Source: Pseudomonas frederiksbergensis (GTDB lineage: Bacteria; Pseudomonadota; Gammaproteobacteria; Pseudomonadales; Pseudomonadaceae). Taken from it: a stretch of DNA of 64,000 nucleotides. This document shows, piece after piece, positions 1-7,328 of the stretch (the first letter of the stretch is position 1; each line of letters starts with the position of its first letter). The stretch is taken from NCBI RefSeq assembly GCF_003732275.1, contig NZ_MOBM01000012.1:124001-188000 (forward strand), in the 5' to 3' direction. Below the pieces are notes generated by a model. The model was not told the origin of the DNA and searched no databases. It worked only from the letters and a program-made list of their open reading frames with translations. A program made the translations under genes and the position numbers.

Positions 1-10
1 AGGTAGCACC

Positions 11-820
11 ATGCAACTCATCGATATCGGCGTCAACCTGACCAACCCCAGTTTCGCCGACAAACACCAGGCTGTACTCGACCGTGCCTATGCTGCCGGA
101 GTCTGCCAATTGGTGCTCACCGGGACCAGCGTCGAGGGCAGCGAACAGGCCCTGGAGTTGCGCCAGCAGCTGGACGAAAGCGCTCAACGGCTGTTCGCCA
201 CGGCCGGTATTCACCCACACTCGGCCAGCGACTGGAACGCCGACAGTGATCAGCGTCTGCGCAGTTTGCTCAAGGAGCCAAACGTGGTGGCAGTGGGTGA
301 ATGCGGCCTCGATTTCAACCGTGACTTCTCGCCCCGCCCGCAACAGGAAAAAGTCCTCGAAGAACATCTGGCGATGGCGGTCGAGCTGCAATTGCCGGTG
401 TTCCTGCATGAGCGCGATGCCAGCCAACGATTGCTGGAGATCCTGCGTGACTACCGCGACCAGTTGCCGGCCGCGGTGGTGCACTGCTTCACCGGTGAAA
501 AAAAGGCGCTGTTCAGCTACCTCGACCTGGATTTGCACATCGGCATCACCGGCTGGATCTGCGATGAGCGTCGGGGCACGCACCTGCATCCGCTGGTCAA
601 AGAGATTAAACGCGGGCGCTTGATGCTCGAGAGCGACGCGCCGTATCTGCTGCCCCGCAGTCTGCGCCCCAAGCCGAAGAACGGTCGCAACGAGCCGGCG
701 TATCTGACTGAAGTGTTGCGTGAGGTGGCGTTGCATCGTGGGGAAAGCCAGGAAGACCTGGCAAACCACACCACAGCATGCGCACGGGCATTCTACGGGT
801 TGCCTTCGATTCCCCAATAA
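11..820 (+). CDS. tatD: TatD family metal-dependent hydrolase (DNase)
   Basis: This 269-residue protein fits the TatD family (TIM-barrel metallohydrolases of about 260 residues); E. coli TatD is a cytoplasmic magnesium-dependent 3'-5' exonuclease. Seen: DIGVNLT at the N terminus, the form of true TatD in which the HxH of the related YcfH/YjjV proteins is missing, then GIHPH (66-70), GECGLDF (96-102), HERDA (133-137), HCFTG (158-162) and ESDAPYLLP (207-215), which carry the metal ligands and catalytic acids of the family. An AGGTAG ribosome site lies at 1-6, five bases before the ATG. The gene is followed by a REP pair that probably ends transcription. Its upstream neighbour is outside the window, so a link to tatABC cannot be judged. 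Confidence 0.93.
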   Translation: MQLIDIGVNLTNPSFADKHQAVLDRAYAAGVCQLVLTGTSVEGSEQALELRQQLDESAQRLFATAGIHPHSASDWNADSDQRLRSLLKEPNVVAVGECGLDFNRDFSPRPQQEKVLEEHLAMAVELQLPVFLHERDASQRLLEILRDYRDQLPAAVVHCFTGEKKALFSYLDLDLHIGITGWICDERRGTHLHPLVKEIKRGRLMLESDAPYLLPRSLRPKPKNGRNEPAYLTEVLREVALHRGESQEDLANHTTACARAFYGLPSIPQ

Positions 821-832
821 CCACAAACCCCC

Positions 833-921
833 TGTGGGAGCGGGCTTGCTCGCGAAAGCGGCCTGTCAGTCACATTGATGTTGGATGTGCCGCCGTCTTC
901 GCGAGCAAGCCCGCTCCCACA
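833..921. repeat. Inverted REP pair (GCGGGCTTGCTCGCGAA type)
   Basis: Two copies of a REP-type unit (TGTGGGAGCGGGCTTGCTCG) face each other with about 40 bases between them and can fold into a long hairpin. The pair fills the gap between tatD and the chemotaxis receptor gene and may serve as terminator or mRNA stabiliser. It belongs to the same subfamily as the pair near 58.05 kb. Confidence 0.93.
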
Positions 922-1026
922 TTGGGACTGCGGAGGATGTTGACCCATATCAAGAGTCGAAGCCCTGAATAGCGGCACAATGCTGGCACCTTGCCAAAAC
1001 TGTTTCCGCTATCAGAGAAGACCTCC

Positions 1027-2508
1027 ATGGGTGCCTGGCTTAGCAACATCTCGCTGAAATACAAATTCTGGGCAGTCAACGCCGTCGCCTTCGTCACCAC
1101 CCTGTTGCTGGTGCTATACGCCGTGCAGCTCGAACAACAGGCCCGCAGCCATGCCGCCCAGGCGTCAACCCAAGCCCTGGCGCGGTTGCTCAATGCCTGG
1201 CCTGCCGGGCAGCCGCTGCCCAAGGCCGATAACCTGCTGACCTTCAATCGCGGGCAGGCGCCGTTGCTGAACGGGCAACCGCTGCTGGAGCTGACCGATA
1301 CCAACGGTTGGACCGAAATCAACACCATGCCGCTGTTCGGTGAAAACCCGTTGATGGGCGCCGAGGTATTCACTCGCCCTGACGGTCAACAAGCCGCGGT
1401 AATTGCCTATGGCCCGAGCCTGAGCCAAGTGTTCGGCGAACGCTTCACCCACTACGCGGTAGCGGTGTTCATCCTGATGCTGGCTATGCTCGGTGCGTCG
1501 CAACTGTTGATCCGCTTTCTGCTCAGCCAGCTCAACACCTTGAAAGACGTGATGCTCCACGTCGAGAAAACCGGTGACCTGTCGGCCCGTGTGCCGCTGG
1601 CTTGCAAGGATGAAGTCGGGCAGATGGCCAACGCCTTCAACGCCATGCAGGCCGGTTACCAGCGGGTGGTCAACACCGTCGCCAGCACTGCCCGGCAATT
1701 GGATGTCGGCGCCGCGCGGCTGGCTTCGAGCATGAACGAGGTGCGTCACGGCATGCTCGGTCAACAAAGCGAAACCGATCAGGCCGCTACGGCGATCAAC
1801 GAAATGACCGCCACCGTCCATCACATCGCCCAACACGCCGGCGCCACCCGCGACCTCTCGCAAACCGCCGATACCCTGGCGGGCAGCGGCCAGGAAGTGG
1901 TCACTCGGGTGCAGAAATCGATTGGCGGGTTGTCCACCGGCGTACAGCAAACGGCCGAGATGATTCAGCGTCTGGCCGAGGACAGCCAAAAGATCAACGG
2001 CGTGGTCAGCGTGATCCACAGCATTGCCGAACAGACCAACTTGCTGGCCCTTAACGCCGCCATCGAAGCGGCCCGGGCCGGTGAAATGGGCCGCGGGTTT
2101 GCGGTGGTCGCCGATGAAGTGCGTAACCTGGCCAAACGCGTCCAGGCGTCCACCGACGAGATCACCACCATGGTTTCAGCGCTGCAAGCCGGCACTCGCG
2201 ACGCGGTGGACTTCATGCAGGAAAGCACGTACAAGGCGGACGATTGCATGCAGCAGGCTCAGGAAGCCAGCATGGCCCTGGCCGAAATTACCGGTGCGGT
2301 GGCGCAGATGCGTGAAAGCAATACGCAGATCGCGGTGGCGGCCGAGCAGCAGAGCCATGTGGCGGAGGAGATGAATCGGGCGGTGGTGAGCATTCGCGAC
2401 GTGACCGAAAACACCGTGCAACAGACCGTGAATTCGGCGATCACCAGCAATGAATTAGCGATGTTGGCTGGGGAACTGAGCAAGGCCATCGGGCAGCTCA
2501 AGCTTTAG
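1027..2508 (+). CDS. Methyl-accepting chemotaxis protein
   Basis: Transmembrane chemoreceptor that would signal through CheA/CheW. Seen in the 493-residue product: first membrane helix at about 13-34, a short periplasmic sensor of only about 100 residues, second helix at about 142-165, a HAMP linker at about 166-220, and the coiled-coil signalling domain with the conserved hairpin tip [19 protein letters not shown] and [15 protein letters not shown] at about 335-370. The small sensor domain is not one I recognise, so the ligand is unknown. An in-frame TTG exists at 991, but the ATG at 1027 is preceded by GAGAAG and places the first helix at the usual distance from the N terminus. It stands alone, with no other che genes nearby. 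Confidence 0.93.
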   Translation: MGAWLSNISLKYKFWAVNAVAFVTTLLLVLYAVQLEQQARSHAAQASTQALARLLNAWPAGQPLPKADNLLTFNRGQAPLLNGQPLLELTDTNGWTEINTMPLFGENPLMGAEVFTRPDGQQAAVIAYGPSLSQVFGERFTHYAVAVFILMLAMLGASQLLIRFLLSQLNTLKDVMLHVEKTGDLSARVPLACKDEVGQMANAFNAMQAGYQRVVNTVASTARQLDVGAARLASSMNEVRHGMLGQQSETDQAATAINEMTATVHHIAQHAGATRDLSQTADTLAGSGQEVVTRVQKSIGGLSTGVQQTAEMIQRLAEDSQKINGVVSVIHSIAEQTNLLALNAAIEAARAGEMGRGFAVVADEVRNLAKRVQASTDEITTMVSALQAGTRDAVDFMQESTYKADDCMQQAQEASMALAEITGAVAQMRESNTQIAVAAEQQSHVAEEMNRAVVSIRDVTENTVQQTVNSAITSNELAMLAGELSKAIGQLKL

Positions 2509-2516
2509 AGATTGCT

Positions 2517-2592
2517 AAAAGATCGCAGCCTGCGGCAGCTCCTACGGGGGACTGCGATCCGTGTAGGAGCTGCCGCAGGCTGCGATCTTTTT
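2517..2592. repeat. Inverted repeat pair (GATCGCAGCCTGCGGCAGC type)
   Basis: Two facing copies of a 29-base unit (beginning AAAAGATCGCAGCCTGCGGC and ending in its complement, with a trailing T run on the plus strand) lie nine bases after the receptor stop codon. This is a different REP-like family from the GTGGGAGC elements elsewhere in the window. The T-rich end means it could act as a rho-independent terminator. Confidence 0.88.
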
Positions 2593-2696
2593 TGCCCATC
2601 ACACCTATCATGTCGATAGCCAGCCTTGATTCGCCGACGGCTTTCGCCAGGCCTATTCTTCATTCAAGCGCCTCAACGAATCAAAGGATATGCATC

Positions 2697-3065
2697 ATGG
2701 GCAAACGTCATCCCAACCTTCCCGCCTGGCAATGGCGAGCGTACCCGCATAATCACCAGCACCCGACCAATCTGGTGTTGCACCTGATTGCCGTGCCGCT
2801 GTTCATCGTGGCGTTTTTGCTGATGGTCTCGGGGGTGTTCAGCCTGGATCTGGCGAGCATCGCGATCGGTGTCATCGGCCTGCTCGCCGCCCTGGGCCTG
2901 CAACGCCAAGGTCACCGCCTGGAGGCGCAAGCCTCCGAGCCGTTCAGTGATCGCAAAGATGCGGTATCACGCTTGCTGGTCGAACAGTTCCTGACCTTCC
3001 CACGGTTTTTCTTCAGTGGAGGTTGGTGGCGCGCCTGGCGTGAACGCCACCGTCGTCGTCACTGA
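2697..3065 (+). CDS. Small membrane protein, possibly Mpo1/DUF962-like
   Basis: A 122-residue protein with two membrane helices (about 30-52 and 56-76) and a basic C terminus (ending RHRRRH). The N-terminal WRAYPHNHQHPTNLVLH, with spaced histidines before the first helix, resembles the Mpo1-like (DUF962) family; members in yeast are iron-dependent 2-hydroxy-fatty-acid dioxygenases. The family call rests on this pattern only and the function is not established. Start: ATG at 2697, with AAAGGAT about six bases upstream; an earlier in-frame start at 2592 overlaps the terminator repeat and is unlikely. It is convergent with, and directly abuts, the thioesterase gene: the two stop codons are adjacent. 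Confidence 0.72.
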   Translation: MGKRHPNLPAWQWRAYPHNHQHPTNLVLHLIAVPLFIVAFLLMVSGVFSLDLASIAIGVIGLLAALGLQRQGHRLEAQASEPFSDRKDAVSRLLVEQFLTFPRFFFSGGWWRAWRERHRRRH

Positions 3066-3863
3066 TCAGGCGAAAATCGTTACAGTCTGCCGGCTCATGG
3101 CGATCAACTGACCGTCTTCGCTCCACAGTTTTGCGGCGGCGTGCCCGTAGCCGTCAGCGGCATACTCGATTTCCACCAGATACTTGCACCAGTCCAGCGT
3201 GCTCAATGCGAGCAACGGCTGGACGAATTCGATGGTCCAGGTCAGCGTGCTGCCTGCCGCCGGTTTCTTCAGATGCGACAACAAGGACGGCGGCCAGGCG
3301 TCAACCAGCGCCAGAATATGCGCCTCGTTGACCACCTCGTCCTTCACCTCTCCCCGCAAGCGCACCCAACCGCCCATTTCGCGGGAGGTGTTGCCGGTGA
3401 ACGGCAGGCCACCGATGCTCCAGCGCATTGCCAAATGACGCATGAATTCCGGGGTCACCCCTTTGATATAGGGCATTTCCTGGCAGTCGTCCCAGTGCTT
3501 CATCTCGGGCGCAGCGTTGGCCGTGACCGCCACTTCGGAAGGTCGCGAGGCGCCGAAGCTGCCCTGGACCAACGTCACCACTTGCCCCTTCTGCATCGCC
3601 CGGCCCAGTACCTGGCTGACGGCTTTGCCTTCGCGCAGCACATCGACTTCAAAACTGACCGGCACATCGGGCTCGACCGGGCCGACAAAGGTGATTGCCA
3701 GCGAGCGCACCGGACGATCCGCCGGAACTTTTGCGCGCATGGCTTCGTATTGCAAGGCGGCTATCAGCCCACCAAAACTCGCTCGCCCCTGACCCCATTC
3801 GGCTGGAATAGACAGCTCCTGCGGCTGACTGCGAACAGCGTCGAGCAGATCGGAAAAGTGCAT
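3066..3863 (-). CDS. TesB-like acyl-CoA thioesterase
   Basis: A 265-residue protein resembling the double-hotdog acyl-CoA thioesterases (TesB-like / 4HBT_3). Seen: an N-terminal hotdog with WGQGRASFGGLIAALQYEAM, the segment that packs as the central hotdog helix, then RSLAITFVGPVEPDVPVSFEV, and a second half with LTWTIEFVQPL and YAADGYGHAAAKLWSEDG, which reads as the second hotdog repeat. Such enzymes hydrolyse acyl-CoA to free acid and CoA in the cytoplasm; the chain-length preference cannot be read from sequence. It is a single gene, convergent with the small membrane protein on its left. Confidence 0.82.
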   Translation of the reverse strand: MHFSDLLDAVRSQPQELSIPAEWGQGRASFGGLIAALQYEAMRAKVPADRPVRSLAITFVGPVEPDVPVSFEVDVLREGKAVSQVLGRAMQKGQVVTLVQGSFGASRPSEVAVTANAAPEMKHWDDCQEMPYIKGVTPEFMRHLAMRWSIGGLPFTGNTSREMGGWVRLRGEVKDEVVNEAHILALVDAWPPSLLSHLKKPAAGSTLTWTIEFVQPLLALSTLDWCKYLVEIEYAADGYGHAAAKLWSEDGQLIAMSRQTVTIFA

Positions 3864-3980
3864 GGAAACCTCAGAGGCAGGAAAATGGATGGAACGATCT
3901 TAACCAGCCCGCAAAGCCGACACAGCGCTTATTCCGGCCAAAATCACTGACAGATGAGCCGCGTCTGGCTGAAACAAACT

Positions 3981-4074
3981 AATGTGGGAGCGAGCCTGCT
4001 CGCGATGAGGCCATGACATTCAACATTGATGCTGGCTGTCATGCCGCCATCGCGAGCAGGCTCGCTCCCACATT
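3981..4074. repeat. Inverted REP pair (GCGAGCCTGCTCGCGATG type)
   Basis: Two facing copies of the unit AATGTGGGAGCGAGCCTGCT, with about 40 bases between them, occupy most of the gap between the thioesterase and CHAD genes. They would form a strong hairpin just downstream of the CHAD gene's stop codon. Confidence 0.93.
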
Positions 4075-4089
4075 TGATCTTTAGGGTTT

Positions 4090-4857
4090 TCAGGATTTGA
4101 AGCAGGCGGCACTGAATTTGTCGAGGACGCGGTCGGCGCGCTCTTCGGCCTTGGCCAAGGTGGTTTTCCAGACCGCGACACACGGCTGCAAATCGGGCTC
4201 TTCTTTGGCGCGGTCCAGCCACTGCCAGCTGTCGTGCCAATCACCCAAAGCAGCCTGTGCCGATTTCAGTCTGGGCAGGGCCGCTTCCGGCAAGCGATCC
4301 AGTTCGGGGTAGGCTTCGATGCCATAGCGCACGCGTTTGATCAGCAGGCGCAGGCGATGGCGGTCATGGGCGGGATCATGCAGGGCCTGGTCGAGTTTCT
4401 TCCATTGTTTGCCCAGGCGTTTTTCGATGCGCTTGCGCAAACCCTTGAGCAAGCCCTGACGTTGGGAAGCCCGCAGGAAACGCGGAAAAGCGTCGAGGAT
4501 CATCAGCATCTGCGCCAGTTCCGGGCTCGCCGCCACGAGGGGATAAGCCTCGGCCATCCGCACCATGCGCCGTTGTGCGGCCTCGGGTTGATCGTGCTCG
4601 AGCAAGTACGCCGCCAGCACTTCGCGATCGCGCAACGGCGTGGTCAGGTCACCGACCCGGGATGCCGCCGCTTCCAGTTGCTCGACCCCGGGCAAACCGC
4701 GCAAGGGCCGCAGAAGGCTGCGCAAACGCCGCACGGTGGTGCGTAGATCGTGCAGCGCTTCAGCGTCGGTACGAGCACTCAAGCGTGCCTGACAGGCGAG
4801 CAGGCGAATGTCCAGGCTCAGCACACGAGCCACCAACCGATCAACCAAGGCAGACAT
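4090..4857 (-). CDS. CHAD domain protein (polyphosphate-binding)
   Basis: A 255-residue all-helical protein with the arginine/lysine/histidine-rich repeats of the CHAD domain: LHDLRTTVRRLRSLLRPL near residue 55 and HRLRLLIKRVRYGIEAY near residue 165. CHAD domains are known to bind inorganic polyphosphate along this basic surface. Here CHAD stands alone, without the CYTH triphosphatase domain it is often fused to. It starts at the ATG at 4857. No phosphate-metabolism gene lies next to it, so the physiological role is open. Confidence 0.85.
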   Translation of the reverse strand: MSALVDRLVARVLSLDIRLLACQARLSARTDAEALHDLRTTVRRLRSLLRPLRGLPGVEQLEAAASRVGDLTTPLRDREVLAAYLLEHDQPEAAQRRMVRMAEAYPLVAASPELAQMLMILDAFPRFLRASQRQGLLKGLRKRIEKRLGKQWKKLDQALHDPAHDRHRLRLLIKRVRYGIEAYPELDRLPEAALPRLKSAQAALGDWHDSWQWLDRAKEEPDLQPCVAVWKTTLAKAEERADRVLDKFSAACFKS

Positions 4858-4901
4858 CGCTTGCTCCCTGAATCGAATTCCCCCATTGGCTATAGCATGC
4901 T

Positions 4902-5180
4902 TCAGCGACCGGCGCGAGACTCACGAATGTAGAAGCGCGCCTTCTCGGCCTTCTTGGTACAACCCTCGTATGCTTCGAACTGCTGCTGGGTCTTGGCACC
5001 GGTCAGCAACGACAGCGCCTTGGAGTAGCTGACGGTCCCGGCAAAGCCCTCGACCTTGGCCAGGTCCAGCTCATGCCAGGCGGCGTCGAGCTGGCTACCG
5101 CAGCTGTCACGGTAAGCGGTTTTACCGGCACAACCGGCGAGTGCCAAGGCAATCAACGGCACACAGATCCAGGCTTTCAT
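4902..5180 (-). CDS. Small lipoprotein, function unknown
   Basis: A 92-residue protein with a typical lipoprotein signal: basic start, hydrophobic stretch and the lipobox LALAGC with the lipidated cysteine at residue 17. The mature part is about 75 residues, soluble and charged, with further cysteines (DSCGS, EGCTK) that could form a disulfide. Start: ATG at 5180, preceded by GAGG eight bases upstream; a GTG three bases earlier is also in frame. I recognise no family. It is probably an outer-membrane or periplasm-facing protein. Confidence 0.75.
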   Translation of the reverse strand: MKAWICVPLIALALAGCAGKTAYRDSCGSQLDAAWHELDLAKVEGFAGTVSYSKALSLLTGAKTQQQFEAYEGCTKKAEKARFYIRESRAGR

Positions 5181-5399
5181 CACTCACACCTCAAAGATAA
5201 TAAACAGTCGTGCAGCTAAGACGGCCTGGCGCGTGAAAAGTGCCTTGGACCCGCAGTGGAAACTATAGCGCTCGCGAGGATACCCATTCGCCTTTATTGA
5301 GTGTCAAAAAACGACGCTATCGCCTCGCCGAACGACCATAGCGATTGAAGCTTGCCCCTCGATAGGTGCATTGTTGAACCTTGTCAGAGAGGTCGATTC

Positions 5400-6440
5400 A
5401 TGAAAAAGCGTGTCGCACTGGTGTTAGGCTCGGGTGGCGCCCGGGGCTACGCCCATATCGGCGTCATTGAAGAGATCGAACGGCGCGGCTACGACATCGC
5501 CTGCATCGCCGGTTGCTCCATGGGCGCGGTGGTCGGCGGGATCTATGCCGCCGGTAAACTCAACGATTATCGCGACTGGATCGAGAGCCTGGATTACCTC
5601 GACGTCTTGCGTCTGGTGGACGTCAGCTTTCGCCTGGGCGCAATTCGCGGGGAAAAAGTCTTCGGGCAGATCCGCAAGATCGTCGGCGAGATCAACATCG
5701 AAGACCTGCGCATTCCCTACACGGCCGTGGCCACGGACCTGACCAACCAACAGGAAATCTGGTTTCAGGAAGGTTGCCTGCACCAGGCCATGCGCGCCTC
5801 GGCGGCGATCCCCAGCCTCTTCACCCCGGTGATGCAGGGCAATCGAATGCTGGTGGACGGCGGTATTCTCAACCCGTTGCCGATCGTGCCGGTGGTGTCG
5901 AGCCATTGCGACCTGATCATCGCGGTCAACCTCAACTCCACCAACCAGCGTCACTATCAACTGCCGGTGATCCAGCGCCCGGCCGCGTTCAAGACCCGCT
6001 TCGACAGCCTGATCAACTCGCTGGGCTCGAAATTGCCCTTCCGCCGCAAACAGGCCGAACAATTGCTGCTGCTGGAGAAGGAAGCGTTGATGGCAGAAGC
6101 GGCCGAGATTAATCCGTGGATCGAATCCGCCGAGCCCGAAGGCCAGCAACCGGCGGCGGCCCCGGAAAGCAACGGCGCACCGAAATCCGCCACCGGGTCG
6201 TTCATTATCGACAACGTCGGGCCGGCGTCCTTGCTGGATTTGATCAACCAGAGTTTCGAGGTGATGCAGACGTCATTGGCGCAGTACAAGATTGCCGGGT
6301 ATCCGCCGGATATCCTGATCAACGTGCCTAAGCGGGTGTGCCGGTTTTTCGAGTTCTACAAGGCGCCGGAGTTGATCGCGCTGGGGCGCGAGATTGCGCG
6401 CGATACGCTGGATCGGTATGAGAATGAGCGGGAGTCTTGA
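5400..6440 (+). CDS. Patatin-like phospholipase (RssA family)
   Basis: A 346-residue serine hydrolase of the patatin family. Seen: the oxyanion-hole motif GSGGARGYAH (10-19), the nucleophile elbow GCSMG with Ser40, and the catalytic aspartate in DGG (Asp153), all within the first 200 residues as expected of RssA-like proteins. The C-terminal 150 residues contain an alanine/proline-rich linker (about 237-262) and a conserved end (INVPKRVCRFFEFYKAPELI). The catalytic dyad is complete, so lipid acyl hydrolase activity is likely; substrate unknown. Start: ATG at 5400 after AGAGAGG. It stands alone, with a REP pair downstream. Confidence 0.9.
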   Translation: MKKRVALVLGSGGARGYAHIGVIEEIERRGYDIACIAGCSMGAVVGGIYAAGKLNDYRDWIESLDYLDVLRLVDVSFRLGAIRGEKVFGQIRKIVGEINIEDLRIPYTAVATDLTNQQEIWFQEGCLHQAMRASAAIPSLFTPVMQGNRMLVDGGILNPLPIVPVVSSHCDLIIAVNLNSTNQRHYQLPVIQRPAAFKTRFDSLINSLGSKLPFRRKQAEQLLLLEKEALMAEAAEINPWIESAEPEGQQPAAAPESNGAPKSATGSFIIDNVGPASLLDLINQSFEVMQTSLAQYKIAGYPPDILINVPKRVCRFFEFYKAPELIALGREIARDTLDRYENERES

Positions 6441-6459
6441 GGTTCTCGGGTGAATCAAA

Positions 6460-6564
6460 GGCCCCATCGCGAGCAGGCTCGCTCCCACAGTGGATTTAAG
6501 TGATACACAAATTTTGTGACCACCGAAGATCAAATGTGGGAGCGAGCCTGCTCGCGATGGGGCC
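6460..6564. repeat. Inverted REP pair between convergent genes
   Basis: GGCCCCATCGCGAGCAGG and its complement lie about 55 bases apart between the ends of the patatin gene and kdpE. It would make a hairpin in transcripts from either side and is a likely bidirectional stop. Confidence 0.92.
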
Positions 6565-6583
6565 AGATAATCCACCACAAAAA

Positions 6584-7282
6584 TTAAAGGCTACCCTCAC
6601 TCAAAAGCCGATACCCCACCCCCGCTTCGGTGACGATGAACCGTGGCTGAGTCGGATCATCCGCCAGTTTTTGCCGCAGGTGCCCCACCACAATCCGCAG
6701 ATAGTGGCTGTCCTCGGTATGGGTCGGGCCCCAGATGTCCTTGAGCAATTGCTGCTGGGTGATGACCCGTCCCGGATGCCGCGCCAGTTGCGCCAGTACC
6801 GCATATTCCTTGCGCGTCAGCGCCACTTCGGTGCCGTCCAACAGCACCCGGCGATAAGCCAGGTCCACGGTGAGCGGACCGAAGCTGAGCGCCGCTTCCT
6901 GGGCCTCACCCGTCGGCGCCTGACGCAGCAAGGCGCGCACTCGGGCCAGAAACTCCTGGATGCCGAACGGCTTGGTCACGTAGTCGTTGGCGCCGCCATC
7001 CAGGGCTTGTACTTTTTGCCCTTCGCTGGCGCGCACCGACAGCACCAGTACCGGCACCGTCGACCACTCGCGAAACTCGCGTAGCACCTGTTGGCCGTCC
7101 ATGTCCGGCAGGCCGAGGTCGAGCACCAGCAGGTCGGGTTTGTTCAGCGCGGCTTGGGCCAGGCCTTCCGTGCCGGTGCCGGCCTCCAGCACTTTGTAGC
7201 CTTGGGAGGCGAGGCTGATGCGCAGGAATTTGCGAATCTGCGGTTCATCATCGATGACCAAAATGGTCGCGGTCTGGCTCAT
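6584..7282 (-). CDS. kdpE: KdpE response regulator
   Basis: OmpR-family regulator of 232 residues: receiver domain 1-120 with acidic pocket D11/D12, phosphoacceptor Asp55 (LLVLDLGLP) and switch lysine in YVTKPF; C-terminal winged helix about 130-230 (TRKEYAVLAQLARHPGRV, DSHYLRIVVGHLRQKL, GVGYRLL). KdpE receives phosphate from KdpD and activates kdpFABC under potassium limitation or salt stress. It is the last gene of the kdp cluster, 46 bases after kdpD. Residue agreement with the family is complete. Confidence 0.97.
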   Translation of the reverse strand: MSQTATILVIDDEPQIRKFLRISLASQGYKVLEAGTGTEGLAQAALNKPDLLVLDLGLPDMDGQQVLREFREWSTVPVLVLSVRASEGQKVQALDGGANDYVTKPFGIQEFLARVRALLRQAPTGEAQEAALSFGPLTVDLAYRRVLLDGTEVALTRKEYAVLAQLARHPGRVITQQQLLKDIWGPTHTEDSHYLRIVVGHLRQKLADDPTQPRFIVTEAGVGYRLLSEGSL

Positions 7283-7328
7283 GAATTCATATCAACACAA
7301 AGAAGTGGCAAGAGTAGCGCAGGCGAGT

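Noticed and set aside
833-921. REP pairs considered as att sites or insertion-sequence ends
   Set aside because: Copies occur ten times in facing pairs in gaps between genes, without transposase genes or target duplications, as expected of REP doublets.
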